Assembly: GCA_001804805.1 (NCBI GenBank)
Contig: MHBH01000053.1
Coordinates: forward strand, 1 to 64,000
DNA: 64,000 bases
Direction: 5' to 3'
Source of the DNA: Lentisphaerae bacterium GWF2_49_21
GTDB lineage: Bacteria > Verrucomicrobiota > Lentisphaeria > Victivallales > GWF2-50-93
This document shows positions 12,150-20,723 of this stretch, one piece after another (position 1 is the first letter of the stretch; the number at the start of each line of letters is the position of its first letter). A program made the position numbers and the translations under genes. The notes below the pieces were generated by a model, which saw only the letters and a program-made list of their open reading frames with translations, was not told where the DNA came from and ran no database searches.

Positions 12150-12367
12150 AGTTGCCTGTCCCGGCTGGGACAGGACGAGAATAGGCAGGGGCTTCAGCCC
12201 CTGTTTACTACCGTGGTTGTGTTCGCGTGCCATAGGTACGCGATGTTAATGTCCGGGTTTATGGTTTTCACGGCGTACCTATGGCACGCTTGGATACATA
12301 TAATCCACTCAACAGGGGCTGAAGCCCCTGCCTATTTCCATTTCGTCCCTCTGGGACAGAAGCTGCA
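12150..12367. repeat. 218-bp nested palindrome
   Basis: Three arm pairs are nested symmetrically. The outer pair is CCTGTCCC...GGGACAGG against a CCCTCTGGGACAGA block. The middle pair is AATAGGCAGGGGCTTCAGCC against its complement near 12321-12347. The inner pair is GCGTGCCATAGGTACGC against GCGTACCTATGGCACGC. CAGGGGCTTCAGCCCCTG is itself a hairpin. The whole could fold into one long structure or a cruciform. It lies about 100 bases after the katG stop. Confidence 0.8.
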
Positions 12368-12501
12368 ATTGCTTTTCAATAGCAACAGCATTGGATTCCC
12401 ACTTTTGTGGCTGAAATTTGACTTTCTATCTCCTGATTGATTTTGATTTTAATGATTTCTGATGAGCGACCTGTCCCTCGTAGCCCAAAGGGCGAAGTGG
12501 G

Positions 12502-12643
12502 AAGCGAATCTTTGGAGTGCGGCAGCCCTCTGCCGCTTTGGATTCTGAATTGAAATAGAAGCGGGAATAAATGCAAAGCGGCACAGGGGTGCCGCAGTCC
12601 AAAGTCAGGCCAAGGCGCCTGACATGAAGAAAAGGACAAGATA
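12502..12643. repeat. GGAGTGCGG multi-hairpin element, copy 1
   Basis: Begins AAGCGAATC, then TTTGGAGTGCGGCAG paired with a GCCGCAGTCCAAAG block, then the hairpin GTCAGGCC...GGCGCCTGAC, and ends GGACAAGATAA. Copy 2 at 48583-48754 shares both ends and the same order, so the element boundaries are well supported. A third, more diverged copy is at 35361-35484. Confidence 0.75.
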
Positions 12644-12760
12644 AAACTTTAACACCCCACCCTAGAATTTTCATAATCCGTGATTTTTGATATATTTTCA
12701 AAACAAATGTGCACGTTTCATATGTTCCTGTGACATGTAGGTATGAAGCTAGAGGAATGT

Positions 12761-12838
12761 TGGATTAATGGATTAATGGATGATTGGGTCTGAGTTCAAA
12801 AAGAATTTATCTGATGCCCAGCCATCCATCAATCCAGG
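12761..12838. repeat. TGGAT-hairpin family, copy 1
   Basis: Left arm TGGATTAATGGATTAATGGA, right arm CCATCCATCAATCCAGG. It ends about 25 bases before the start codon of the small secreted protein gene at 12864. Three other copies, at 27051, 31652 and 31863, also lie just upstream of genes. Confidence 0.7.
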
Positions 12839-12863
12839 CAATTTTTAAAGGGAGGGTATGAAT

Positions 12864-13262
12864 ATGAAGATGCTGAAGATGATTTGTCTCATGTGGCTTC
12901 TGGTCGGAGGAATTTCGTTCGTGACTTCCGCAGAGGAGAAGAAGGTTGAATCCAAGGATCCGCCTGCAGTAATCACCAACAAGGATGACAGAAAAATCAT
13001 CGATCAGGGGACAGTGATTGGAAAGGTCACAAAGATAACGGACAAACTTATCGAAGTGACGTCGGAAAGTGGAAAAACTGCTCAATACATGGCTGAATGG
13101 AAAGGCGGAATGAAGGGCAGCCCCGACAAGAGCATCCTGAAGATCTTCGAAAAGCTCAAGGTCGGCGATACGGTCAAGTTTGAATGGTATGTGAACGACC
13201 ACATCCGCATCAAGAAGATAGAACCGATCGCCAACGGCGCAAAAGAAGAGAAGAAGAAATAA
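12864..13262 (+). CDS. Small secreted lysine-rich protein
   Basis: A 132-residue exported protein. The signal peptide (about residues 1-20, MLKMICLMWLLVGG) is followed by a charged region and one small beta-rich domain (GTVIGKVTKITDKLIEVTSE, VGDTVKFEWYVNDHIRIKKIE) that looks OB- or SH3-like. The tail is lysine/glutamate-rich. The start at 12864 is chosen because GGAGGG lies seven bases upstream. The ATG at 12858 would be only one base from it. A repeat hairpin occupies the leader region. I do not recognise a named family. Confidence 0.7.
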   Translation: MKMLKMICLMWLLVGGISFVTSAEEKKVESKDPPAVITNKDDRKIIDQGTVIGKVTKITDKLIEVTSESGKTAQYMAEWKGGMKGSPDKSILKIFEKLKVGDTVKFEWYVNDHIRIKKIEPIANGAKEEKKK

Positions 13263-13277
13263 CAGTTGTCTTCTTAT

Positions 13278-13348
13278 GTTGGAGTTCACAGCTTTAGCGT
13301 GAGTCTTTTCGAGTTACTAAGATTCAGGCTAAAGCCTGTACTCCAAAC
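13278..13348. repeat. GTTGGAGT-family element
   Basis: Starts GTTGGAGTTCACAGC and ends CTGTACTCCAAAC, a complete inverted pair of 71 bases. It follows the stop of the small secreted protein gene by 16 bases. Confidence 0.7.
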
Positions 13349-13389
13349 ACGTAAAATGTAAGCGTTCAGGAAAACTGCTTACCATTGCT

Positions 13390-13483
13390 GTTCGGAGTTC
13401 AGTCTTTCCGTGTCCGCCATAGGGCTTTTACAAAGGAAGAAGGCAGAAAAATATAAGAACACGCTAAAGCTGTGAACTCCAAC
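13390..13483. repeat. GTTGGAGT-family element, second in tandem
   Basis: Left end GTTCGGAGTTCAG, right end GCTGTGAACTCCAAC. Adjacent to the previous element. The right arm here also pairs well with the left arm of the previous one, so the two may form one composite of about 206 bases. Confidence 0.6.
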
Positions 13484-13510
13484 TTAATTATCCGATGTGA
13501 TGAAACAAAA

Positions 13511-14728
13511 CTAGCTGATCTTCAAATCGGGATTTCCCGGTCCGAAATGCTTGAGCATCACGATCGGATCGCTGTCTGAAAGATTCGTGATCTTTACGCC
13601 TTCCTTTGCCGCCTGTTCACTGACGAAGAATTCGTCATTGGTCAGCTGCCCGTAGCGGATGAGTGCAGGTGTTTCGATCTTCCACTGGTTCATCGTGCCA
13701 TGCCCCTGCATCATTATCAGCCCGTATGCCGCGGTATCCTTTATCACAACGCTACGTCCCGGCAGGACGGTGAGCTCCTTGGCGCTGAATGCATCCGACT
13801 TGTAGCATATCCAGTGTTCGCGGTAACCTTTGGATTCCATTTTCGGAACGCCATCCACAGGCAGTGGCCGCATGAAATGTTTTTTTGCAAAATCCGGATC
13901 CACGTTCAGATCCCAGTCGATGATGCTCATGAGATAATCGAAATCGCCCTTCTGCTCCTTCGGGGTGTCCTTCCAGAGCAGTTCCTGCGGAACGATCTGA
14001 TGGTTCGTGAGCGACTGGTACATCGCATATACGTCCGAGGCCTTCTGCGGCTCATAGGTGCACAGGCTTCCCGGTGCATGCAGGATTCCGGGCGGCACAT
14101 CCCAGCCAGTGCCCGGATCAAGGCGGTACGCCTGGGAAATGCTTGTGATCCTGTTGTCTCCCTTCATGAAATTCATAAGGCATTCCTTCACCTGGTCCTT
14201 CGTGACGTGCGGCTGGAATCCAAAGAACGTATATGGAAAATCACCGCCATAATTGTTCGCCTGCGGAGGAAAGTAATAAGCCTCGGGTTTTCCCATCTGT
14301 CCAACTTTTGCGGCATGCTCGTTGCGATGATGGATGTGGTGCGGCAACGGGCCTTTGTTGTCGAAGAACTTCGAATACATCGGCCAGCATTTGTATTCCT
14401 TCCACAGGCGATCCCCGATGAGCTTTCCTTTCAGCTCCGAAACAGCATCGCGGAGAGTGATGCGCCTTTCTGTAGAACCGTCTTTCACGACGACCTGGCT
14501 AAGCCCTTCATCGACTCCTGTCAGAGGACCGTTGTCCGCGGGCGTGGTCGAAGAGAACCAGCGCTCATCGATACCGCCGCGTTCACCTCCCAGTGCGTAG
14601 TAGTCGTCCGGATGCAGTTTGATCCTGCGACCCGGAATGCAGAATGAGCGTGGCACCCAGTTAGGTGCGAGGCGCACGATGCCGTTTCCCTGGTCAATTG
14701 CAAGTTCAGCGAGTTGCTTCGTCTTCAT
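13511..14728 (-). CDS. Cupin, mannose-6-phosphate-isomerase-like
   Basis: A 405-residue protein without a signal peptide that resembles class I phosphomannose isomerases of the cupin fold. The likely metal site is in PLPHHIHHRNEHA (about residues 133-145), with a second cupin block GTGWDVPPGILHAPGS (about 210-225). The C-terminal half carries another beta-barrel stretch (LTVLPGRSVVIKDTAAYGLIMMQGHG). It is longer than minimal cupins and could be an isomerase or a binding protein for a sugar. The glycosidase gene upstream on the same strand (150 bases away, with a repeat between) suggests a sugar-related job. Catalytic activity is inferred only. Confidence 0.6.
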   Translation of the reverse strand: MKTKQLAELAIDQGNGIVRLAPNWVPRSFCIPGRRIKLHPDDYYALGGERGGIDERWFSSTTPADNGPLTGVDEGLSQVVVKDGSTERRITLRDAVSELKGKLIGDRLWKEYKCWPMYSKFFDNKGPLPHHIHHRNEHAAKVGQMGKPEAYYFPPQANNYGGDFPYTFFGFQPHVTKDQVKECLMNFMKGDNRITSISQAYRLDPGTGWDVPPGILHAPGSLCTYEPQKASDVYAMYQSLTNHQIVPQELLWKDTPKEQKGDFDYLMSIIDWDLNVDPDFAKKHFMRPLPVDGVPKMESKGYREHWICYKSDAFSAKELTVLPGRSVVIKDTAAYGLIMMQGHGTMNQWKIETPALIRYGQLTNDEFFVSEQAAKEGVKITNLSDSDPIVMLKHFGPGNPDLKIS

Positions 14729-14777
14729 GTTTCATCCCCTTTTGATTTCTATTCTACAAAATAATATTCTAAAGAAC

Positions 14778-14860
14778 AAGAACATGCCTTGCGGCATTGA
14801 CTACAAACATATTCAATTGGAATTAATTCGTTAGTAGTTAAGCTCGCAAGAGCTGTTCTT
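14778..14860. repeat. AAGAACA/TGTTCTT element, copy 2
   Basis: Same termini and inner hairpins as the element at 1544-1624 (CAAGAACATGCC...GCTCGCAAGAGC...TGTTCTT). It occupies the gap between the cupin and glycosidase genes. Confidence 0.7.
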
Positions 14861-14882
14861 TTTCTTTCTTTATATGACTTCA

Positions 14883-16907
14883 TCAAAATTTCATATCTAC
14901 CATTTCTATTGTTTCAAGGAAGGGCACTTCGATGCGGACTGCACCCTTCACTATTTTCATGTCAATCTTCTTGTTGTCGGATATGCGGACGCAGGATTTG
15001 GGGATTGCTCCGTCCGGCAGGCGTATCACTGCATAAATATCGCGCACCGGCACATTCGGAAGCTCCTTCTGGTAGTTCACAAATCCTACGATATACGCAT
15101 TTTCCGTAGTGCTCCTGAGGATTGTTATCTCCACGCATTCCGGAGCATTCGTCTCGAGGACTAGTGATGACGGCGCATATTCCTTGAAAAGCCAGGAGCC
15201 GAAAACCTGCTGTGCATCCTGCTGCAACGAAAGTACGGGCGAGGAAAGATATATGCACTTTCCTTTGCCGTATTTATTTACGGTAAGACCTGCGTATTCC
15301 GTGATTACTCCTGGCGGATTGCTGTGGATGGATGCATACTTTTCAGCGTCGGGATCGAAGACGGGTTCTGCGATCTTCGCAATCACCTTTGCTCCGTCGG
15401 CTTTCACAAGCGGCGCGGAGGCATAACATGAAACAAGCCAGTGCCTGTCGACGAATGAAAGATAATGGAAACGTTTCGCCTTTTCTCCGGTATATTTCAC
15501 GCCGAAGACATCTGCAAGACCGAAGTTTCCGGTGTGCGAACCGTCCGGCTCATAAAAGGATGTCATGCCGGTGGCGATAAGAGTTCCTCCGGCTTCGACA
15601 AACTTGTGGATGCGATCATTTTCCTTTTTCGTGGTATACATGATGTTGTTCATCACAATGGTGTTCAGACCGTCGAATTTTTCTGTTCCGTTAGATATGA
15701 CGCGGAATGGAATATGCGCACGAGTCAGCATTACCGATGTTCCGGAAATTTCCTCCACGGCAGGATTTCCGCATGGGGTGGTGCACATGATCTCTGCGTT
15801 GTCCTTCTCATCTACATATGCGGCTGACGAATAATAAAGCGCCTTGTCTGCCACGATTTCCGGGATATGTCGTTCCACGGTCTTAGTGAACGGCGTGAGC
15901 TTCTTCGACACCTTGCCAAGCCGTTCGTAGACTTCCTTCTCGAGCGTACCGTCGGGATTTATCGCGTCGATGAAGAAGTATGCGCCGGCGTTGGCGAGTG
16001 TCACGGACGCCTCCGCCGTGAGTTCGGCCTCGGATTTCATCGACGTGTGGTCGCGCAGGTTAACGCAGCGGGACGTCATGAACTCGTATGGCATATTCTT
16101 CGTAATTCCGGCAAGGACCTTTGCACCGAGGACGTGCTGGTATTTTCCGCCGTAGAAGTCGCCGGAGGTATAGTCGCATGCGTCCACAATCCCTAGGCTG
16201 TATCCCTGTACCCAGCCATGCATGACCGTGCTTGTCTGATGGGTCACGGTGATGTCCTTCTTCGACTTGATGAACCTGGTGATCTTCTGCGTGAACGACG
16301 CCATCGAACGTTCACGGAAGCGCTGGAAGGAGATCCATTCCTTGTTCCTCCAGTCTATCCTGACCGGTATCTCGCATCCCGTCTCCTCCAGATATTTCCT
16401 GCGGCAGCTGCTGCAGACGCATATGTTCGGCCAGAACGTCATGTCGTTGAAGATGCCGTCGACATCGTAGGAGATCACCTCGCCTATCTGCGCCAGCGTG
16501 AATGCGACATAGTCGTCATTGTTCGGGCAGCTCCACCAGTAGCGTCCGCCATGCTGTCCGCCGCTGGCCTTCGCGATCCGCCATTCCGGATGTGTCTTCG
16601 CTGAATGGTTGTGATAGATGCTGGTGTAATATGCGATGGGGACGATTCCCTCCTTCCGGAGCAGTTTCACCGTTTCACCGAATATGTCGCGGCCCTTCAG
16701 GTTCGCATGCTGATGCCCGACCTTCGTCGGATAGTAGCTGTTGCCGTTGTGGCATACGGCGTAGACCATCGACGACTCTATCCCCGCCTTCTTCACCATC
16801 GCCACATACTGCTTCGGATCGAACTTGGTCATGAACGAGGGATCGTCCTCGGTGATATGGTTGTCTATAAGGAGCCTGGAGTAACAACGCTTGTACCAGT
16901 TCTTCAT
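14883..16907 (-). CDS. TIM-barrel glycosidase, trimerisation-domain type
   Basis: A 674-residue protein without a signal peptide. The first 350 residues look like a TIM barrel (YVAMVKKAGIESSMVYAVCHNG, GIVPIAYYTSIYHNH, YDVDGIFNDMTFW). A CxxC pair in CVCSSCRRKYLEETGC may be a zinc or structural site. Residues about 380-590 resemble the GATase-like trimerisation domain of GH42 beta-galactosidases (GLNTIVMNNIMYTT, FVEAGGTLIATGMTSF), and a beta-sandwich closes the protein. It most likely hydrolyses a fucose- or galactose-type oligosaccharide in the cytoplasm, but the substrate cannot be read from the sequence. It is the first gene of a unit with the cupin gene. Confidence 0.65.
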   Translation of the reverse strand: MKNWYKRCYSRLLIDNHITEDDPSFMTKFDPKQYVAMVKKAGIESSMVYAVCHNGNSYYPTKVGHQHANLKGRDIFGETVKLLRKEGIVPIAYYTSIYHNHSAKTHPEWRIAKASGGQHGGRYWWSCPNNDDYVAFTLAQIGEVISYDVDGIFNDMTFWPNICVCSSCRRKYLEETGCEIPVRIDWRNKEWISFQRFRERSMASFTQKITRFIKSKKDITVTHQTSTVMHGWVQGYSLGIVDACDYTSGDFYGGKYQHVLGAKVLAGITKNMPYEFMTSRCVNLRDHTSMKSEAELTAEASVTLANAGAYFFIDAINPDGTLEKEVYERLGKVSKKLTPFTKTVERHIPEIVADKALYYSSAAYVDEKDNAEIMCTTPCGNPAVEEISGTSVMLTRAHIPFRVISNGTEKFDGLNTIVMNNIMYTTKKENDRIHKFVEAGGTLIATGMTSFYEPDGSHTGNFGLADVFGVKYTGEKAKRFHYLSFVDRHWLVSCYASAPLVKADGAKVIAKIAEPVFDPDAEKYASIHSNPPGVITEYAGLTVNKYGKGKCIYLSSPVLSLQQDAQQVFGSWLFKEYAPSSLVLETNAPECVEITILRSTTENAYIVGFVNYQKELPNVPVRDIYAVIRLPDGAIPKSCVRISDNKKIDMKIVKGAVRIEVPFLETIEMVDMKF

Positions 16908-17346
16908 TTTTATTCTCCGTGCATGATTAATGAAATTTTTCCTGTATATATTCTAGGGCTTGTCGCTCCCGTAATCAATGCGATAAAACAATCATTGTTA
17001 GCACAAATCATGCATAATAAAGAAATGAATGTGGTACAGGCCCTAGTCGCCTTCGGCGCCGCCATAGGAGCCTGTCGGACATAGAAATGAGCGTGACAGG
17101 CAGTATTATTGTTCGTAGTTAACGCATTCTTGCGTGTTCTTCTACTGTTTTAAAACCACAGCCAATAATGGCTTGACTACAAACAATTATGAAAACCCTA
17201 AGTCCGACAGTCTCCATAGGCGGGTAAACGTCTCGCCTGTAATTTTCTCTTTTCTTACCCATGACAGAAAACTTCGCATCATATTCATAATCCATTGCAT
17301 GCACACTTTTATTTCCCTTTTTACGATATATTTTATAGCACCAAAC
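16908..17346. other. Intergenic region between divergent glycosidase and AraC genes
   Basis: About 440 bases. It contains a hairpin-rich segment around 17038-17100 (GCCTTCGGCGCCGCC, CGTGACAGG) related to the GTAGGG family, and a rearranged AAGAACA element at 17111-17184. Promoters for both flanking genes must lie here, but I could not assign one. Confidence 0.5.
17111..17184. repeat. AAGAACA-family element, rearranged copy 3
   Basis: Ends GTTCGTAGTTAACGC and GCTTGACTACAAAC pair with each other. The middle has GTGTTCTT and an unrelated filler. The arms correspond to inner blocks of copies 1 and 2, so the order has changed. Confidence 0.5.
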
Positions 17347-18267
17347 ATGCATGATAAGACAAAAATCAATCAGGTCAATCCGCGCATCAACGTGGTGTGG
17401 TCAGGCTGGTGGCGCCCTGGATTCGTAGAGCAGGGCCGCTATCTCTACGACCATGAACTCGTCGTATTCACTTCGGGAAAGTCGCTGGTGGCCGTCGGCG
17501 AGAAGTCCTTCACATGCTCAAAAGGCGACGTGCTGATCATTCCTCCGGGCGTCCGGCACTGGACGCGCGCGCTTGACGACAGGGTGGAACGCTACTGCTT
17601 CCATTTCGACTGGGTGCAGGAACTTCCGGTTGTTCTTCCTCCGTTTGTATACGAGTCGACAAAGGCGTACAGGCCCAGGCGATGCAAGCCGGCTCCGAAA
17701 CGGATTGGAATAAAAATGCCGTTCTACGTGACAGGCATACCGCTTCAGCGCCTTCTTCCCCTTCTGCATCCGCTGATAGAATGCGACGGCGGCAGCTTGG
17801 AAAGTTCATTGAAGCAGAAAGGACTTTTCATGCAGTTGCTCTCCGAGGTGCTCTCGGCCAACCAATCGGACCATTCGGCGCATGGAGGAAAATCCCTGAG
17901 ACTTGTACAGTCCCTCAAACAGCGGATTGAAAATGACTACCGCCGTGATATGACGATAAATTCACTTGCGAAGGAGTTCAAGGTGACTCCCGTCCACATG
18001 GCAAGGGCGTTCCGGATGCTGGTCGGCATGAGCCCGTTGGAATATGTCCATCGTCTCCGCCTCGAAGAGGCTTACCGGCTACTGACGGCAAGCGCCAAGA
18101 ACATCTCCGAGATTGCGGAGGAGGTCGGATTCCCCGACGCAAATTATTTCAGCCGCCTGTTCAGGAAGAAAATGGGGATGTCCCCTTCTATGGCCGTGAC
18201 AAATCAAGGAAAAGAATCTTTACGGATCTCGCAAATTGAAAAGACAAATTGTAGGGACGGGCTTTAG
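17347..18267 (+). CDS. AraC-family transcriptional regulator
   Basis: A 306-residue regulator. The N-terminal cupin-type sensor (residues about 15-110: LVVFTSGKSLVAVGEKSFTC, GDVLIIPPGVRHWTRALDD) is followed by a double helix-turn-helix at about 195-290 (MTINSLAKEFKVTPVHMARAFR; ISEIAEEVGFPDANYFSRLFRKKMGMSP). The reading frame extends 71 codons further upstream, but that part runs through repeat DNA and reads unlike a protein, so the ATG at 17347 is preferred, although no ribosome site is clear. The last residues (CRDGL) and the stop codon come from a GTAGGG-type repeat. It faces the GH172 genes convergently and is likely to sense a sugar released by nearby hydrolases. Confidence 0.85.
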   Translation: MHDKTKINQVNPRINVVWSGWWRPGFVEQGRYLYDHELVVFTSGKSLVAVGEKSFTCSKGDVLIIPPGVRHWTRALDDRVERYCFHFDWVQELPVVLPPFVYESTKAYRPRRCKPAPKRIGIKMPFYVTGIPLQRLLPLLHPLIECDGGSLESSLKQKGLFMQLLSEVLSANQSDHSAHGGKSLRLVQSLKQRIENDYRRDMTINSLAKEFKVTPVHMARAFRMLVGMSPLEYVHRLRLEEAYRLLTASAKNISEIAEEVGFPDANYFSRLFRKKMGMSPSMAVTNQGKESLRISQIEKTNCRDGL

Positions 18268-18338
18268 CCTGACCCGCCGTAGCATCTTAGCGAAGGCGGA
18301 AGCCCGACAAGATGGCGGCCAGGAATGACCGCCCTACT
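18250..18338. repeat. GTAGGG-family repeat between convergent genes
   Basis: Runs from TGTAGGGACGGGC to GACCGCCCTAC, with inner GGCGGAAGCCCGAC and GATGGCGGCC blocks. The left end supplies the AraC stop codon, and the right end abuts the GH172 stop. Relatives at 9319-9381 and 32902-33002. Confidence 0.65.
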
Positions 18339-19402
18339 TACTTAGGGCTGTCCAGGTAGAAATATGCGCAGCTCGACCAGTCATCGGTCCTTTCGAACAA
18401 TCCATATGCCTTCGCCTTCACGGCCTTCAGCATGTTGACCTTGTCTTTTCCAAGGAAAAGTTTCCTGCCCGTGCCGTTTAGCTGCGAAATAGTATCAGGC
18501 CCCCAGCATCCTATCTGATGCATCGTGACCCTTATATCCTTGTGGAAATAGACAGGATCCGGGATATGGAAACGGTAGAAACAGAACTCGTATTTGTCCT
18601 TGTCGGCCATATGCGCGCCCTGGAACATGCTGGCATACTGACCGAGTCCCCAGGCGGTTCCGATATAATCCTCGGTTCCAGTGCCGCACAGGGTGGGATT
18701 CTTCGTGTCGCCGTCAATGAAAAATTTCATTTCACCTTCTCCCCACCAGGACTTGAACCATTTCCCGGTGTCTGCGACTACGCCGATGTTACAGCCGAGG
18801 AAGCGGCCGGAGCCCTTGATCTTTGGAAGGATCTCGTAGTCCTTCATGATCCTTGTCGGATTCTCCCTGCGCCATATTGCGTGGAAGTACGCGGTGTCCT
18901 CGTCGTGGATGTCGCCGACTGTCATGTCGATATCATAGAAGAACATCCGGAGGGCCTTCTTTGAACCATTGGTCACGACGATCTTCATGGATTTCCTGAA
19001 CGGCATCGGGATGATGCAGTTGAAGCTCCTGCCTTCCGGACTTGAAAAAAGGGCTGACTCGAATGTCGCCATGCGCCCGAGCCCATGGCAGAAGAAATCA
19101 CCGATCGGTGCGCTCACCGCCGGTTTCTTCGCGCCGTCCCAGAACATTTCGATCTTCATGCCCCGGAGCATTTCAGGATCTCTTTCGGATATGGTGATCC
19201 AGATCCTCCTGACAGTTCCCGAGACGCCATTCATTTCCGCGAGGACCTTCTTTTCCCCGGCCTTCATTGGAAAGCATGGGCTCCTTTTGCGGCCGTCCGT
19301 GCCTTTGCAGGCCGCGCCTTTTGCAGCGCTGAAATTTTCCGGACTCGCCCATCTGGTATGGACATTCGCAGGTACTTTTGAAAGTTCAGATAGATTAAAC
19401 AT
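18338..19402 (-). CDS. GH172 (DUF2961) family hydrolase, paralogue 1
   Basis: A 354-residue member of the GH172 family (formerly DUF2961), whose studied members act on fructofuranosyl or D-arabinofuranosyl linkages. Conserved acidic motifs are seen in WWGEGEMKFFIDGD and CGTGTEDYIG, with APIGDFFCHG and the PMPF block nearer the start. There is no signal peptide. The start at 19402 gives GGAG ten bases upstream. An ATG at 19411 is one base from the same GGAG and so less likely. It follows the next GH172 gene with only a 16-base gap, so they are co-transcribed. The three paralogues are far apart in sequence, which points to different substrates or partner subunits rather than recent duplication. 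Confidence 0.85.
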   Translation of the reverse strand: MFNLSELSKVPANVHTRWASPENFSAAKGAACKGTDGRKRSPCFPMKAGEKKVLAEMNGVSGTVRRIWITISERDPEMLRGMKIEMFWDGAKKPAVSAPIGDFFCHGLGRMATFESALFSSPEGRSFNCIIPMPFRKSMKIVVTNGSKKALRMFFYDIDMTVGDIHDEDTAYFHAIWRRENPTRIMKDYEILPKIKGSGRFLGCNIGVVADTGKWFKSWWGEGEMKFFIDGDTKNPTLCGTGTEDYIGTAWGLGQYASMFQGAHMADKDKYEFCFYRFHIPDPVYFHKDIRVTMHQIGCWGPDTISQLNGTGRKLFLGKDKVNMLKAVKAKAYGLFERTDDWSSCAYFYLDSPK

Positions 19403-19418
19403 GTTTTTCATGCTCCAT

Positions 19419-20594
19419 TTATTTTTTGCCTTGCTTCTTCGCCCACTGTGCTTTCATCTTCCTCATTTCCGCATTCAATTTGATCGGCTTCCCAGGGCAC
19501 TGGTTCTTCTTGTCGTAAAGCCACCGGCCCTGATTGTCACGGAGCACCGGCATCCTTTTTTCGACGGAAGGCGGGTTAATCGCACGTGCCGGCCTGTCTG
19601 CAAACCAGTATGCCACCGACGACATCTCATTCGCAAGATGATTGCCGTGCCCATGCTCGATCGTGACCTTTACCTCTTTCTCAAATCGTACCGGATTTTC
19701 AATGTGGAAGACGTAGCTGGTCTGATAGGCCCCCTCATTCCATGGACGCTCATCCGAAGGCACCAGCGTCGTCCTGCCCTCGAAGATCGAACTGCCGTTA
19801 TGGAGAAATGCGTTGTTCTGCATGCCCCATGCCTGGTTCAGATAATCCTCGGATCCGGTTCCGTGGAGATCCGGCGGCCACTTGTAACCGTCAACCCAGA
19901 TCATGTCGTCGCCCTCACCCCACCAGTTCCCCTGGAAGTTCGTCACCGAGAGATTGCAACCGAGATAATGCCCCCTGCCCTTGGTTTCCAAGATGACGTA
20001 ATTGTTTTCCCATGCAGTCCTTTCCTTGTTGACGATGTTGGATTCCGGTGAATTCGCACGGATCTCGTGCGCCCATCCTCCGAAAGGATTTGTCCGTCGG
20101 AATTCCGCATGAAGATAGCCGGCATCATCCGGAAGTTCGTCCATTGTCTCATAATCAATATAGAAGTACTGACCATGGGTTTCCTTGCTCTCATTGATAA
20201 TTTCGACAAGAGCCCGTTCCTTGAACGGCATAGGCAAGTAGCAGTTCAACGCGCACCCTTGGTTGAACTGGCAATTGGACTTGGTAGAAGCAGTGAAGAA
20301 CTGCGACTGATAGGAATTGACAATCCCATGGCCAAGACCGAAGAAATCACCAAGCGGACAAAGCACGCTCGGAAATTTTGCATTGTCCCAGGTGATCTTT
20401 ATCAGGCATTCGCGGTAATGCTTTGACTGCGTCATCCAGATATGAGTGATCTGTCCCGGCCCCTTGATGTCGGCAAGTACGCGAGTCTCACCCGCACCAA
20501 TCTCCCAGCGGTCGCCATTGCGCCCATTTGTAGCCCAAGATGAAAACCGTCCACTTTTCCTGTTTCTAATTTTCGTTATTTCATGAACTGACAT
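19419..20594 (-). CDS. GH172 (DUF2961) family hydrolase, paralogue 2
   Basis: A 391-residue GH172 protein. The family motifs are present: LGDFFGLGHG, NCYLPMPFKERA, NWWGEGDDMIWVDG and HGTGSEDYLNQAWG. The second acidic motif has GTGSEDY instead of GTGTEDY. The C-terminal 50 residues are an extra basic tail (KPIKLNAEMRKMKAQWAKKQGKK region). No export signal is present. The start is well supported by AAGGAG. It is the middle gene of the GH172 trio, directly ahead of paralogue 1. Confidence 0.87.
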   Translation of the reverse strand: MSVHEITKIRNRKSGRFSSWATNGRNGDRWEIGAGETRVLADIKGPGQITHIWMTQSKHYRECLIKITWDNAKFPSVLCPLGDFFGLGHGIVNSYQSQFFTASTKSNCQFNQGCALNCYLPMPFKERALVEIINESKETHGQYFYIDYETMDELPDDAGYLHAEFRRTNPFGGWAHEIRANSPESNIVNKERTAWENNYVILETKGRGHYLGCNLSVTNFQGNWWGEGDDMIWVDGYKWPPDLHGTGSEDYLNQAWGMQNNAFLHNGSSIFEGRTTLVPSDERPWNEGAYQTSYVFHIENPVRFEKEVKVTIEHGHGNHLANEMSSVAYWFADRPARAINPPSVEKRMPVLRDNQGRWLYDKKNQCPGKPIKLNAEMRKMKAQWAKKQGKK

Positions 20595-20611
20595 AATTGC
20601 TCCTTATTTTG

Positions 20612-20718
20612 ACTATCGAACTTTCGCACTTCCGACTTTTCGTATTTTCACACTTCCGAACTCTAGAACTTTCGAACTCCCGAACTTCTTCCTGACACCT
20701 GAACACTGACACCTACCT
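20612..20718. repeat. ACTTTCGAACTTCC-type tandem degenerate repeat
   Basis: The gap between two GH172 genes consists of short units such as CGAACTTTCGCACTTCCGAC, TTCACACTTCCGAAC and ACTTTCGAACTCCCG, then two GACACCTGAACACTGACACC units. The units are imperfect, with no strong hairpin. Confidence 0.5.
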
Positions 20719-20723
20719 GCCAA

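Larger units (their letters stand above)
12047..12863. other. Repeat-rich intergenic region after katG
   Basis: About 800 bases without a credible gene. It is made largely of three separate repeat elements: a nested palindrome (12150-12367), a multi-hairpin element (12502-12643) and a TGGAT-type hairpin (12761-12838). Confidence 0.6.

Noticed and set aside
17134-17346. 71-codon N-terminal extension of the AraC gene
   Set aside because: It runs through a repeat element and reads unlike protein, and the sensor domain begins after the later ATG.
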